Assembly (NCBI RefSeq): GCF_001049895.1
Contig: NZ_CVPE01000003.1
Span: forward strand, 372,001-436,000
DNA: 64,000 bases
Direction: 5' to 3'
Source of the DNA: Rubeoparvulum massiliense
GTDB lineage: Bacteria > Bacillota > Bacilli > Rubeoparvulales > Rubeoparvulaceae
Position numbers and translations under genes: made by a program
The notes under the pieces: generated by a model
What the model saw: only the letters and a program-made list of their open reading frames with translations
Databases searched by the model: none
What the model was told of the DNA's origin: nothing
Shown: positions 8,871 through 16,640 of the stretch, one piece after another
How the letters are laid out: each line of letters starts with the position of its first letter
How positions within the stretch are numbered: position 1 is the first letter of the stretch

Positions 8871-10129
8871 CGTTTACCACCACCTTCGCCTAACCGTTGC
8901 AATAGCCATGGCTCCAATTGCTCAATCATGGCTTGGAGTTCAGCATCACTAGGCAGTAATCCCTCTTGCTCCCAAAAGCGTCGGTCCTTCAATTCATCCA
9001 GGATCGATCGAATGGTGGTGCGTTGCTCAATCCAATCTGCTCTCCAGTCTTGGACAATCTGCATGATATCTGCTGCCAAGGATTGGGAGGCAATATCAGG
9101 AATCTGAAGGGGGAGTGCCATGGATTGTAAGGAAGCGAGCCAAACCTTCATACCAAGGCCCATCAGTTGATGGTTGATGCGCTCAAGAAGCTCCTGACGA
9201 ACCTCTTCGTCAAGAAGCCCGTCATAAAGAGGCGTACGTCCTTCTAAGCGGATGCGTAGTAAGACTGGTGTGCTATTTGTGCGCTCATTCACCTGCTCCG
9301 CGATGTGAAATAGCTGATCCAGTAATGCTTGCTCCCCGTCCACTCCTTGGAGTTCCACCACTTCCTCCTCCCAGCGAATCACTTGTAAAGGCTGAAAGCG
9401 TGAATGAACCTGAACTCCATCCACCTCAATGAGATAGCAACCGCGCTCTCCCGCCTCTTTCCAATGGCGTCCCTGGGGATTACCTGCATAGATGATGGTA
9501 GGCAATTGATCTTGGAGCTGTTGGGGCTTATGAATATGGCCCAGTGCCCAATAATCCATCTCTCCATTCTGTAGATCTTGTAGACTACAGGGAGCATAGT
9601 TGGCATGCCCTGAGCTATTGCCAACATTGGCATGAAGCAGTCCAATGGCAAAGGCAGATGAACTCCGTTTATAGCTCTGGCTATAGTTCTCCGTCACATG
9701 GTACGTAGGATAACTACGCCCATAGATGCGAGCAATCTCTTCCCCATGACGAATAATTGGATAGGACTCTACCTGCTCTGCAGAGAATGTGTATAGATTA
9801 GAAGGCCAGTGAAGATGGGCTTGCTTCCCATCCATGGGATCGTGATTCCCATGGATGAGATAGATGGAAATCTGTGCTTCATGGAGACGTTCACACCCTT
9901 GCTGAAAGGCGAGCTGCGCCGTTAGATTGCGATCCCGCTCATCATAGATATCTCCTGCCAGGCAGAGAAAATCTACCTGTTCATCAATACAGAATTGAAC
10001 CAATCGCTCCCATGCCAACAAGGTAGCTGTACGGAACAATTCAGCAAGATGAGGTGGAATCGTTCCAATCCCTCGTAATGGTGTCCCTAGATGAAGATCT
10101 GCACTGTGTACAAAGCGAAACTGTGCCAT
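8867..10129 (-). CDS. yhaO: SbcD/Mre11-like metallophosphoesterase (YhaO family)
   Basis: Calcineurin-like phosphoesterase with the family blocks in order: FVHSADLHLGTPL (DxH), CLAGDIYDERDRN (GDxxD), IHGNHDPMD (GNHD), GLLHANVGN and ALGHIHKPQ (GHxH). These bind two Mn2+ ions in Mre11/SbcD nucleases. The C-terminal 150 residues are helical and likely contact the yhaN product. The SD GGAGGGA lies well placed before ATG 10129. It is translationally coupled to yhaN downstream (ATGA overlap) and follows a radical SAM gene by 31 bases. 420 residues is close to B. subtilis YhaO. Confidence 0.88.
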   Translation of the reverse strand: MAQFRFVHSADLHLGTPLRGIGTIPPHLAELFRTATLLAWERLVQFCIDEQVDFLCLAGDIYDERDRNLTAQLAFQQGCERLHEAQISIYLIHGNHDPMDGKQAHLHWPSNLYTFSAEQVESYPIIRHGEEIARIYGRSYPTYHVTENYSQSYKRSSSAFAIGLLHANVGNSSGHANYAPCSLQDLQNGEMDYWALGHIHKPQQLQDQLPTIIYAGNPQGRHWKEAGERGCYLIEVDGVQVHSRFQPLQVIRWEEEVVELQGVDGEQALLDQLFHIAEQVNERTNSTPVLLRIRLEGRTPLYDGLLDEEVRQELLERINHQLMGLGMKVWLASLQSMALPLQIPDIASQSLAADIMQIVQDWRADWIEQRTTIRSILDELKDRRFWEQEGLLPSDAELQAMIEQLEPWLLQRLGEGGGKR

Positions 10130-10160
10130 GGTTCGTCCCTCCTCTCCATGGGAAACTTGA

Positions 10161-11918
10161 TTATTCTGTCACAAGCATGAGCATATTCTGAATAAAAGGC
10201 CGCGCTTGTGGATTCTTCGGATCATAGTACACAAGCAAGAGGGTCGGTGCCATTTCAACCTGTCCAGACTCCAGGTACTTGGCAAGATTGAAGGGCAACC
10301 GTTCCACCATGGTATGCTTATGGAGCTGTTCCTCCGTTAATTGGTATTGAGCAAATTCGGGGGATAGAAGCGCTGGCTTATCCGCTAATAATTGCAGTAA
10401 AGCGCTCTGCTCTCCTTTACTCATGGAGAATTCCCACCATGTCTTCCGCGGCTTCTGCTTGTAATGGATGAAATAATCATACTTCATCAAGCCATGCCAT
10501 ACCTCAGGATGCTGCGTCTTTCGTGTCATGAGGAATTGCTCCAACCGTTGATATAAATCTTCTAGCTGATGACCAATCCTTCCCCAACCATTGGCCTCCC
10601 AGTAATCGCCGAGCTCCTGAAAGAAATCAAAGGGAGATGGGAATTCCACCTGGGTTAAGTAAAGAATGGTAGTATCCATAAAGTGTAGATTCCAATATTT
10701 CTCTAGCATCTCCTCCACCCGCTTAATCCGCACCACGTCGCCAAATGAAAGAATGTCATTCTCAAGCATCTCATAAGGTGCATGCTCCATATAACGATAC
10801 CCGTACTGCTCTGCTTGATTCCGTAGACCGGTTCCACGAAGCATCTTGAGAAAGCCTAGTTGTAGTTCCTCTGGCTCAAAGGCAAAGACATCATTGAAGG
10901 TTTTACGGAGCGATGCATAATCCTCTTCTGGTAAGCCAGCAATTAAGTCGAGATGTTGCACGACCCGTCCACTCTCCTTAATTCGCATCACCGTATTCGT
11001 TAGCTTGGCAAAATTTTGACGGCGCTGCACGAGCTCATTGGTTCTTTCATTGGTGGATTGAACCCCGATCTCAAAGCGGAAAATCCCGGGCGGTGCATTC
11101 TCCGTGAGATAATCAATAATCTCTGGGCGAAGAATATCCGCTGTTATCTCAAATTGGAAGATGCAACCTTGATGATTCTCCACCAAAAATTTAAACATCT
11201 CCATGGCATAATCGCGGTTGATATTAAAGGTACGATCAAGGAACTTAATGGTTCTCGCCCCGTTTTGAATCAAAAAGAGAAGCTCCTCTTTCATCATCTC
11301 TAGAGGAAAATAACGCACGCCTACCTCTGTGGAGGAGAGACAGAATTGACAAGAGAAGGGACAACCACGGCTTGTCTCCACATAGGTAATTCGTTGTGGA
11401 AGCTGTGCCACATCTTCTGGAAAGCGATAGGGAGAAGGGATAGTACTCAGGTCTAGCTTGCTGGTAGGTGGCTTTACCATAGGCTCACCTTGAACACGGT
11501 AGCCGATCCCAGTTAGACTTGCCAAATCACGTTTTCCATCTAGTCCTCGCAACAGTTCCTTAAAGGTCTGCTCCCCTTCTCCAATGATGATATAGTCTGC
11601 TTCGGGGATCCGCTGAAGCCAATGCTCCACATCGAAGGAGACCTCAGGCCCACCTAAGAGAATGGTCACCTGAGGTAAGACTTTTTTCAAGGCTTGAACC
11701 ACCTTGATGGTCTCTTCAATATTCCATATATAACAGCTAAAGCCCACTACATCGGGCTTCTGTTCGTAGAGATCCGTAACAATATAAATTGTTGGATCCT
11801 TGATGGTATATTCCGCCATCCGTACTGAATACTCTGGCTCAGCATAGGCCTTCAGGTAGCGTAAGGCCAGACAGGTATGGATATACTTGGCGTTTAATGT
11901 TGCCACTGTAATATTCAT
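10161..11918 (-). CDS. B12-binding radical SAM protein with C-terminal DUF4080
   Basis: The N-terminal cobalamin-binding-like fold (about 1-140: LGGPEVSFDV, IIGEGEQTF) is followed by a radical SAM core with VETSRGCPFSCQFCLSS, the CxxxCxxC that holds the 4Fe-4S cluster. A C-terminal region has the features of DUF4080 proteins. The DxHxxG cobalamin-coordinating motif is not evident, so cobalamin may bind base-off without a His ligand or not at all. ATG 11918 is chosen because GAAGGA lies 7-8 bases upstream; earlier ATGs overlap that site. Family members are often annotated as methyltransferases, but the substrate is unknown. It is the first gene of the block with yhaO and yhaN. Confidence 0.8.
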   Translation of the reverse strand: MNITVATLNAKYIHTCLALRYLKAYAEPEYSVRMAEYTIKDPTIYIVTDLYEQKPDVVGFSCYIWNIEETIKVVQALKKVLPQVTILLGGPEVSFDVEHWLQRIPEADYIIIGEGEQTFKELLRGLDGKRDLASLTGIGYRVQGEPMVKPPTSKLDLSTIPSPYRFPEDVAQLPQRITYVETSRGCPFSCQFCLSSTEVGVRYFPLEMMKEELLFLIQNGARTIKFLDRTFNINRDYAMEMFKFLVENHQGCIFQFEITADILRPEIIDYLTENAPPGIFRFEIGVQSTNERTNELVQRRQNFAKLTNTVMRIKESGRVVQHLDLIAGLPEEDYASLRKTFNDVFAFEPEELQLGFLKMLRGTGLRNQAEQYGYRYMEHAPYEMLENDILSFGDVVRIKRVEEMLEKYWNLHFMDTTILYLTQVEFPSPFDFFQELGDYWEANGWGRIGHQLEDLYQRLEQFLMTRKTQHPEVWHGLMKYDYFIHYKQKPRKTWWEFSMSKGEQSALLQLLADKPALLSPEFAQYQLTEEQLHKHTMVERLPFNLAKYLESGQVEMAPTLLLVYYDPKNPQARPFIQNMLMLVTE

Positions 11919-12080
11919 GATCATCATCCTTCGGATATTTTTCAGAGCATTTTTCTTTCAGTTTAGCCTTTTTCTACGAGAAGTCAAAATAGCAGGACTT
12001 CACGCCCATTCCTTTGCAGAATTAATTATTATACAATCAGATGAAAAGGGTGGTCAAAGCTCCCCATAAGGGCGTGATCG

Positions 12081-12149
12081 ATGATGAAAAATAATACTCA
12101 ACCCAATAATCACTGCCATTTACACAGGAGATTCAAAGAGGTTCGCTGA
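12081..12149 (+). CDS. Candidate regulatory leader peptide of hutH (22 codons)
   Basis: Short frame starting ATGATGAAAAAT, preceded by AAGGG (12067-12071) at 9 bases. Codons 11, 13 and 15 (12111-12113, 12117-12119, 12123-12125) are CAC, CAT and CAC, three His in five codons. The stop TGA (12147-12149) lies at the top of the 5' arm and loop of the terminator hairpin that follows. The placement (His cluster, then a stop inside a terminator, then a histidine-degrading gene) is what a translation-controlled attenuator would show. No homologue is known to me; this is a prediction from position and composition. Confidence 0.45.
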   Translation: MMKNNTQPNNHCHLHRRFKEVR

Positions 12150-12165
12150 GAAGCGAACCTTTTTT
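12139..12165 (+). terminator. Intrinsic terminator (attenuator) upstream of hutH
   Basis: A perfect 9-bp stem AGGTTCGCT / AGCGAACCT (12139-12147, 12152-12160) with a GAGA tetraloop and a T run to 12165. It lies 34 bases before the hutH start with no gene to terminate except the short leader frame, so it probably controls read-through into hutH. B. subtilis hut also uses an upstream terminator, opened by HutP with histidine, but no hutP lies in this window. Confidence 0.8.
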
Positions 12166-12198
12166 CGTGCCGCTTTGCCATGCTAAAGGAGGAATAAA

Positions 12199-13716
12199 AT
12201 GGAGAAGCAAAGCATTCAGTTAAATGGAAAGGATCTATCCTTGGAACAATTTGAACAGGTTGTCCGGAATGGCGTAGCTGTCCAATTGCATCCCAATGCC
12301 ATCATCGCGATGAATCGTTCTCGACAGCTGGTGATGCAATGGCATCAAGAAGGTCGAAGAATCTATGGCATTACTACAGGCTTTGGCAAGTTTAGCGACC
12401 AGATTATCTCTTCTGCAGAAACAGATCAGCTTCAAATCAATTTAATCCGTAGCCATGCCTGTGGTGTTGGCAATCCCTTCCCAACAGAAGTAGTCCGGGG
12501 GATGATGCTATTACGGGCTCAAGCGTTGGCCCAAGGCTTTTCCGGAATTCGCGTGGAAGTGGTTCAGCTTCTGTTACAAATGCTCAATCTACGGATCCAC
12601 CCCATCATTCCATCACAGGGATCATTAGGAGCCAGTGGCGATTTAGTTCCCTTAGCACATATGGTTCTACCTATGCTGGGTGAAGGGCAAGTAGAATGGC
12701 AGGGAACCCTCTACGCTGCCAAGGATGCTCTTGAACAGAATCAGCTCCAACCCATCCAGCTTCAGGCGAAGGAGGGCTTAGCCTTAATCAATGGGACACA
12801 GACCATGACATCCCTAGGTGCCCTAGCAGTGTTGGATGGTGAACGGGCGATTCATACAGCCAATCTCATCGCTTCGTTGACCATCGAAGCACTACGGGGT
12901 ATTCCTGCTGCTTACCACCCCTTTGTAGGGCACTCACGTCCTCATCCCGGTCAACGCTGGGTGGCAGAACAGCTTCTTCAGTACCTCAAGGAAAGCGAAC
13001 GGATCACTCAACCAGGGGAATTGCGAACGCAGGATGCCTACTCACTACGTTGTATTCCCCAAGTCCATGGCGCTTCTTGGGATGCTCTTCAGCATGTGAA
13101 GCAAGTGATCCAAATTGAATTAAATAGTGTAACGGACAATCCTCTCATCGACCCCTTTGAAGAACAGGCCATCTCAGCAGGCAATTTTCATGGCCAACCT
13201 GTGGGACTAGCCTTAGATTATTTGGCCATTGCCCTCGCAGAGTTGGGGAATATTTCAGAACGGCGTACTGAACGCATGGTCAACCCTCAGCTCAGCCAGC
13301 TACCTGCATTTCTCACTGATCATGGCGGACTCCACTCTGGGTTGATGATTCCTCAATATGTTGCAGCCGCGCTGGTTGCAGAGAATAAGCTATTAGCCAG
13401 TCCCGCAACAGTAGACTCCATTCCATCTTCTGCCAACCAGGAAGACCATGTAAGCATGGGAACCACTGCTGCCCGGAAGCTGTATCGTCTCCTTGATAAT
13501 CTGTGGCATATCCTTGCCATTGAGTATCTTGTAGCATGTCAGGCCATCGATTTCCAAACAGGGCAGCTAGGTAAAGGGAGTAGCCGTGCCTATGAACAGC
13601 TCCGTGCTCAGATTCCCTTTGTTGAAAAGGATCGTGTATTATCTCAAGACATGAAAGAGATTGCCCAGATGATTCGAAGTAGGCATTTTCTTAAGAAAAT
13701 CGGTATAATAGAATAG
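12199..13716 (+). CDS. hutH: Histidine ammonia-lyase
   Basis: First enzyme of histidine breakdown: L-histidine to urocanate and ammonia. The MIO prosthetic group forms from Ala145-Ser146-Gly147 in SQGSLGASGDLVPLAHM. The catalytic Tyr loop RRIYGITTGFG is at 53-63, and the SVTDNPL, FHGQPVG and E-rich helix motifs of the aromatic amino acid lyases are present. 505 residues is the family length. SD AAAGGAGG lies before ATG 12199. The other hut genes (hutU, I, G, M) are not here, so urocanate breakdown must be encoded elsewhere or urocanate is an end product. Tyr ammonia-lyase or aminomutase activity is less likely but cannot be excluded by eye. Confidence 0.92.
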   Translation: MEKQSIQLNGKDLSLEQFEQVVRNGVAVQLHPNAIIAMNRSRQLVMQWHQEGRRIYGITTGFGKFSDQIISSAETDQLQINLIRSHACGVGNPFPTEVVRGMMLLRAQALAQGFSGIRVEVVQLLLQMLNLRIHPIIPSQGSLGASGDLVPLAHMVLPMLGEGQVEWQGTLYAAKDALEQNQLQPIQLQAKEGLALINGTQTMTSLGALAVLDGERAIHTANLIASLTIEALRGIPAAYHPFVGHSRPHPGQRWVAEQLLQYLKESERITQPGELRTQDAYSLRCIPQVHGASWDALQHVKQVIQIELNSVTDNPLIDPFEEQAISAGNFHGQPVGLALDYLAIALAELGNISERRTERMVNPQLSQLPAFLTDHGGLHSGLMIPQYVAAALVAENKLLASPATVDSIPSSANQEDHVSMGTTAARKLYRLLDNLWHILAIEYLVACQAIDFQTGQLGKGSSRAYEQLRAQIPFVEKDRVLSQDMKEIAQMIRSRHFLKKIGIIE

Positions 13717-13729
13717 GTTATTGCAGAAT

Positions 13730-13757
13730 TGTAACTTTTCTTCAGGTATTTCGTATG
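13730..13757 (+). promoter_or_regulatory. Sigma-W-type (ECF) promoter upstream of ysdB
   Basis: TGTAAC (13730-13735), 16 bases, then CGTATG (13752-13757). This matches the sigma-W consensus TGAAAC-N16-CGTATA at 10 of 12 positions with exact spacing. The B. subtilis ysdB gene belongs to the sigma-W regulon, which supports the call. Confidence 0.6.
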
Positions 13758-13804
13758 TAAGAAAGTAATCACATGATTCCCCATGTTAGGTAGGTGACAG
13801 GCCA

Positions 13805-14197
13805 ATGGCACTCATTGTAAGAATTCTAATCTTACTATCTGTTTTTCTATTAGCCGTTCTCTGGCTACGTTATCTTTTTAATCCGAAGCGAAAATTAGAG
13901 CTTGCCCATGAGAAAAAAGAGACCATGATGCTAGACGATCCCCAAAATATCCGAAAGAATTTTTTAATTACCTATCAAGGTACACTTTTTGAGGGGGAAA
14001 AATACTTAGGTACCACAGATGAGCAATTTAGTATTATTCATATTTTCGTTTGGGCACGTCGTCCTGACCAATTACAGGGCTTCGTTCGCGAGGATTTTCA
14101 TGTTATTGAAAAGTTAATTCGTGAGCATTATCCAGATGCAAAAATTGAATGGAAGAGCCCCATAAAAGAATTTTTAAAAGGAGATACTATGTGGTAA
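13805..14197 (+). CDS. ysdB: YsdB-like membrane-anchored protein (sigma-W pathway)
   Basis: 130 residues with one N-terminal membrane helix (LIVRILILLSVFLLAVLWL), then a soluble domain with FNPKRKLELAHEKKE, KNFLITYQGTLFEGEKYLGTT and DAKIEWKSP. By length, motif pattern and position near rplT it corresponds to B. subtilis YsdB, a protein of unknown biochemical role linked to the sigma-W envelope stress response. A matching sigma-W-type promoter lies 50-75 bases upstream. The SD AGGTGA is 8 bases before the ATG. It is monocistronic and ends in a hairpin. Confidence 0.75.
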   Translation: MALIVRILILLSVFLLAVLWLRYLFNPKRKLELAHEKKETMMLDDPQNIRKNFLITYQGTLFEGEKYLGTTDEQFSIIHIFVWARRPDQLQGFVREDFHVIEKLIREHYPDAKIEWKSPIKEFLKGDTMW

Positions 14198-14203
14198 TGT
14201 GTA

Positions 14204-14233
14204 AAGTCTACCCCACAGTGGGTTAGGCTTTTT
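14204..14233. terminator. Terminator between ysdB and the LpdD-like gene
   Basis: AAGTCTACCCCAC pairs with GTGGGTTAGGCTT (one mismatch, one G-U) followed by a T run on the plus strand. The hairpin overlaps the last codons of the convergent LpdD-like gene. Confidence 0.75.
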
Positions 14234-14594
14234 CCTTGTAAAAAAGAAATCGTTCCATCTCTTCACCACAGCGCTCAGCATGATGGACGAGTAGTTGGAT
14301 CTCCTCCCATGTAGCATTATCAACATGAATGCCACAACTACCGACCACAATGGAACCGGAGGCCTTTTGCACTTTCTTTATTAATGAACGTAATAGTTCA
14401 CCTTCTTTATGGTCAGGAAATTGATAAAGGAGTTCAACATGTTCATCCCCATAGGCCACAGCGCCTACATGGGGATGTGTACCTCCCACACACTCAAACT
14501 CCAGATAATCTTGGCGATACCAGAGGTTGATCCGCACCTGATAAGGGTATGTTCCAGCAAAGAATGTGACCATGGGCTGTAATTCTTTTACCAT
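14223..14594 (-). CDS. Hypothetical protein, resembles the LpdD-like prenylated-flavin chaperone domain
   Basis: 123 residues, no signal peptide or membrane helix. Visible features: CVGGTHPHVGAVAYGD near the middle, ELLYQFPDHKEGELLRSL, then SIVVGSCGIHVDNATWEEI. The GG-HPH-GAVA and GIHVDNAT-EEI pattern recalls LpdD (gallate decarboxylase subunit D) and stand-alone relatives thought to assist UbiX/UbiD-type prenyl-flavin enzymes. This is recall from memory, not a search result. ATG 14594 has AAAGGTGAG upstream; the frame opens further without a site. No UbiD or UbiX gene is in the window. Its start is 45 bases from that of the divergent XapX gene. Confidence 0.45.
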   Translation of the reverse strand: MVKELQPMVTFFAGTYPYQVRINLWYRQDYLEFECVGGTHPHVGAVAYGDEHVELLYQFPDHKEGELLRSLIKKVQKASGSIVVGSCGIHVDNATWEEIQLLVHHAERCGEEMERFLFYKEKA

Positions 14595-14639
14595 TATCTC
14601 ACCTTTTCTCGTCGTCGTTATTGTTAAGGAGGTCAAGAA

Positions 14640-14807
14640 ATGAAAGAGATCCTGTTAGCTACTCTGGCAGGTATCATTGTTGGAATCCTATTTAAATTAT
14701 TAAAGCTCCCCTTACCAGCACCCCCTGTACTCTCGGGGATTATGGGTATTGTAGGGATCTATCTCGGTGGTAAGCTCTTTGAATGGATCGTTCGTTGGTT
14801 TTCTTAA
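14640..14807 (+). CDS. XapX domain small membrane protein
   Basis: 55 residues: MKEILLATLAGIIVGILF, then LLKLPLPAPPVLSGIMGIVGIYLGGKL. The PxPAPPxLxGIxGIxGI(Y/F)LG core is the XapX (DUF1427) signature. Two short membrane helices are predicted. The function is unknown. AAGGAGG sits 7 bases before ATG 14640, an excellent site. The start lies only 45 bases from that of the LpdD-like gene on the other strand. Confidence 0.8.
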   Translation: MKEILLATLAGIIVGILFKLLKLPLPAPPVLSGIMGIVGIYLGGKLFEWIVRWFS

Positions 14808-14830
14808 GCTAGCCAGCTGATGACGATGAA

Positions 14831-14868
14831 AAAACAGCAGGGCTCCTATGACAGGCTCCTGCTGTTTT
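14831..14868. terminator. Bidirectional terminator between the XapX gene and rplT
   Basis: AACAGCAGG pairs with CCTGCTGTT with T runs on both strands. It terminates the XapX gene on plus and the infC-rpmI-rplT operon on minus. Confidence 0.88.
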
Positions 14869-14875
14869 TGTTTGT

Positions 14876-15229
14876 TTATAGATTTTCTTTCGCTTTAGCC
14901 ACAAGAGAAGCAAATGCTTTCTCATCATGCACGGCCAAATCGGCGAGCATTTTGCGGTTGATATCTACACCTGCTGCTTTTAATCCATACATAAAGCGGC
15001 TATAGGATAAACCATGCATCCGTGTAGCAGCGTTAATCCGTGTGATCCATAGTTTACGGAAGTCACGCTTGCGCTGACGACGGTCACGATATGCATAGAA
15101 ACCAGATTTCATTACCTGGGCATTGGCTGTCCGGAATAAACGATGTTTGGAGCCAAAGTAACCCTTTGCTAACTTTAAGACTTTTTTACGACGGCGACGT
15201 GATACATACCCGCCTTTTACTCGAGCCAT
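14876..15229 (-). CDS. rplT: 50S ribosomal protein L20
   Basis: 117 residues beginning [28 protein letters not shown], the very basic N-terminal extension of L20, followed by the globular RNA-binding half ([23 protein letters not shown]). It binds 23S rRNA early in 50S assembly. In Bacillus it also represses its own operon by binding the infC leader. It is the last gene of infC-rpmI-rplT, 40 bases after rpmI. The SD GGAGGG is well placed. Confidence 0.97.
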   Translation of the reverse strand: MARVKGGYVSRRRRKKVLKLAKGYFGSKHRLFRTANAQVMKSGFYAYRDRRQRKRDFRKLWITRINAATRMHGLSYSRFMYGLKAAGVDINRKMLADLAVHDEKAFASLVAKAKENL

Positions 15230-15269
15230 ACTCTTTCCCTCCTGTTACGCAACAAAAATTGTCCCGTTC

Positions 15270-15470
15270 TTATTTCATGTAAGCGATCAAAGATCTAATC
15301 CGCTTGTAGTCTCCACTGCTAACGATTGCTGCTTTGCGCAGGTTACGTTTCCGTTTTTGCGATTTTTTGGTCAGGATATGACTGGTATACGCATGACGGC
15401 GAACTACCTTACCCGTACCAGTTTTCTTAAAACGTTTCGCAGCGGCACGTTTTGTTTTCATTTTTGGCAT
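15270..15470 (-). CDS. rpmI: 50S ribosomal protein L35
   Basis: 66 residues: [32 protein letters not shown], the standard L35 sequence, strongly basic. Second gene of the infC operon, 23 bases after infC and 40 before rplT. SD AGGAGG is present. Confidence 0.97.
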   Translation of the reverse strand: MPKMKTKRAAAKRFKKTGTGKVVRRHAYTSHILTKKSQKRKRNLRKAAIVSSGDYKRIRSLIAYMK

Positions 15471-15493
15471 ACTACATCCTCCTGTCCGAACTC

Positions 15494-16009
15494 TTATTTA
15501 TCATTGCGAGGAGCGAGAATGACCACCATGCTCCGCCCTTCCATACGAGGGGGCTTCTCCATAATAGCCACTTGCTCTGCTTCCTGTGCTAGACGCTCTA
15601 GCACGCGCTTACCCAAGTCGGCATGGGCAATCTGCCGTCCACGAAAACGAACGGAAGCCTTCACCTTATCGCCTTTTTCTAAGAACTTAATGGCACTACG
15701 CAACTTGGTTTGATAGTCATGCTCATCAATCGTAGGACTGAAACGCACTTCTTTCACATTAATCACTTTTTGATTCTTACGAGCTTCTTTCTCTTTCTTG
15801 CTTTGTTCAAACTTGTACTTCCCGAAATCCATGATTCGACAAACAGGTGGTTTGGCATTAGGTGCCACATTCACCAGATCAAGATTATGCTGTTGTGCAA
15901 GCTCTAAGGCTTCACGAATCGGCTTAATCCCAATTTGTTCCCCATCTGGACCAATTACGCGGACTTCACGCGCACGAATGCCTTCATTAACATTCATATC
16001 TTTGCTAAT
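15494..16009 (-). CDS. infC: Translation initiation factor IF-3 (AUU start)
   Basis: 171 residues. IF3_N begins [28 protein letters not shown], followed by a lysine-rich linker ([22 protein letters not shown]) and IF3_C ([31 protein letters not shown]). Alignment with Bacillus IF-3 (MSKDLIINEQIRARE) puts the start at the ATT codon 16007-16009, decoded as fMet. The SD GGAGGTG lies 7 bases upstream. AUU starts are known for infC and allow IF-3 to limit its own translation. ATG 15997 would leave an overly long spacer. The frame is open to 16129 but that part is leader RNA. Confidence 0.93.
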   Translation of the reverse strand: MSKDMNVNEGIRAREVRVIGPDGEQIGIKPIREALELAQQHNLDLVNVAPNAKPPVCRIMDFGKYKFEQSKKEKEARKNQKVINVKEVRFSPTIDEHDYQTKLRSAIKFLEKGDKVKASVRFRGRQIAHADLGKRVLERLAQEAEQVAIMEKPPRMEGRSMVVILAPRNDK

Positions 16010-16182
16010 ATCCCGCCACCTCCAAAACTTATTGGCCCCATCCAATAAAAAAACGTGTGGACCATCAGCCCACACGTCATCCAACATGAAATCAATCATG
16101 TCTACCACGTGTAACCTAGCAACAACCATGGAGCGTCGCCTAGGTGAGAAGCTGGACCTCTACTTCTGCAGTAACATTACAA
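16010..16182 (-). promoter_or_regulatory. infC operon leader (L20-type autoregulatory leader)
   Basis: The untranslated leader between the promoter (start near 16182) and the infC ATT codon contains a strong terminator hairpin. In B. subtilis the same operon is controlled by L20 binding to the leader and promoting premature termination. I infer the same here from position and the hairpin; the L20-binding folds were not modelled. Confidence 0.75.
16046..16078 (-). terminator. Attenuator terminator in the infC leader
   Basis: Minus-strand ACGTGTGG / CCACACGT stem (16070-16077 with 16053-16060) and a run of seven T, then about 37 bases before the infC start. Placed to control read-through into infC-rpmI-rplT. 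Confidence 0.88.
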
Positions 16183-16187
16183 AGGAT

Positions 16188-16216
16188 ATTCTATAATACT
16201 CCTCACATCTTGTCAA
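16188..16216 (-). promoter_or_regulatory. Sigma-A promoter of infC-rpmI-rplT
   Basis: Perfect TTGACA (16211-16216), a 17-base spacer and TAGAAT (16188-16193) on the minus strand. A strong promoter, as expected for ribosomal protein genes. Confidence 0.85.
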
Positions 16217-16232
16217 GAAAGGATTTTGTACC

Positions 16233-16559
16233 TTATGGTGTAGGTCGTGGTCCTGGATCAGTGAACCCACTAGAATCCATAGTCATCAGGGAGCGTACCT
16301 TTAGGCTACGGGTAATACGAATCTGACAAGCGAGGCGAATTTTCGGATCATCAACGCCGCGAGCCTCGAGAATCTGGGCCTCCTGATCCTTCATCACTCC
16401 AGGATCCCCTGAGATGACTTCTATGCGACAGGTGGCACAGCGAGAATTGCCTCCACAGCGATGAAGAATGGGGATACCATGATCCTCTAACGCCAATGCT
16501 AGCTTGGTCCCTTCTTCCACATCAAATGTGCCATAGCCTTCCACAGTCAACTTAGGCAT
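16233..16559 (-). CDS. 2Fe-2S ferredoxin
   Basis: 108 residues, beta-grasp plant-type ferredoxin. Cluster ligands are Cys35, Cys41, Cys44 (HRCGGNSRCATCRIEV) and Cys78 (RLACQ); the C-x5-C-x2-C spacing is that of adrenodoxin/FdVI-like and other non-photosynthetic ferredoxins. It is a small cytosolic electron carrier with no recognisable partner nearby. ATG 16559 has GGAGGG 7 bases upstream. It ends in a Pro-rich tail (SSGFTDPGPRPTP). It lies between an unknown gene and the infC promoter, on the same strand. Confidence 0.88.
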   Translation of the reverse strand: MPKLTVEGYGTFDVEEGTKLALALEDHGIPILHRCGGNSRCATCRIEVISGDPGVMKDQEAQILEARGVDDPKIRLACQIRITRSLKVRSLMTMDSSGFTDPGPRPTP

Positions 16560-16640
16560 CTTATTCCCTCCTTCACAAAGATTCATGGCGATTACGCTTC
16601 TTTGCCTCCATCATAGATCGGGAGGAAATCCATGTCAATT

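Noticed and set aside
15494-16129. infC starting at ATG 16129
   Set aside because: That region is the leader with an intrinsic terminator; the alignment with Bacillus IF-3 starts at the ATT codon.
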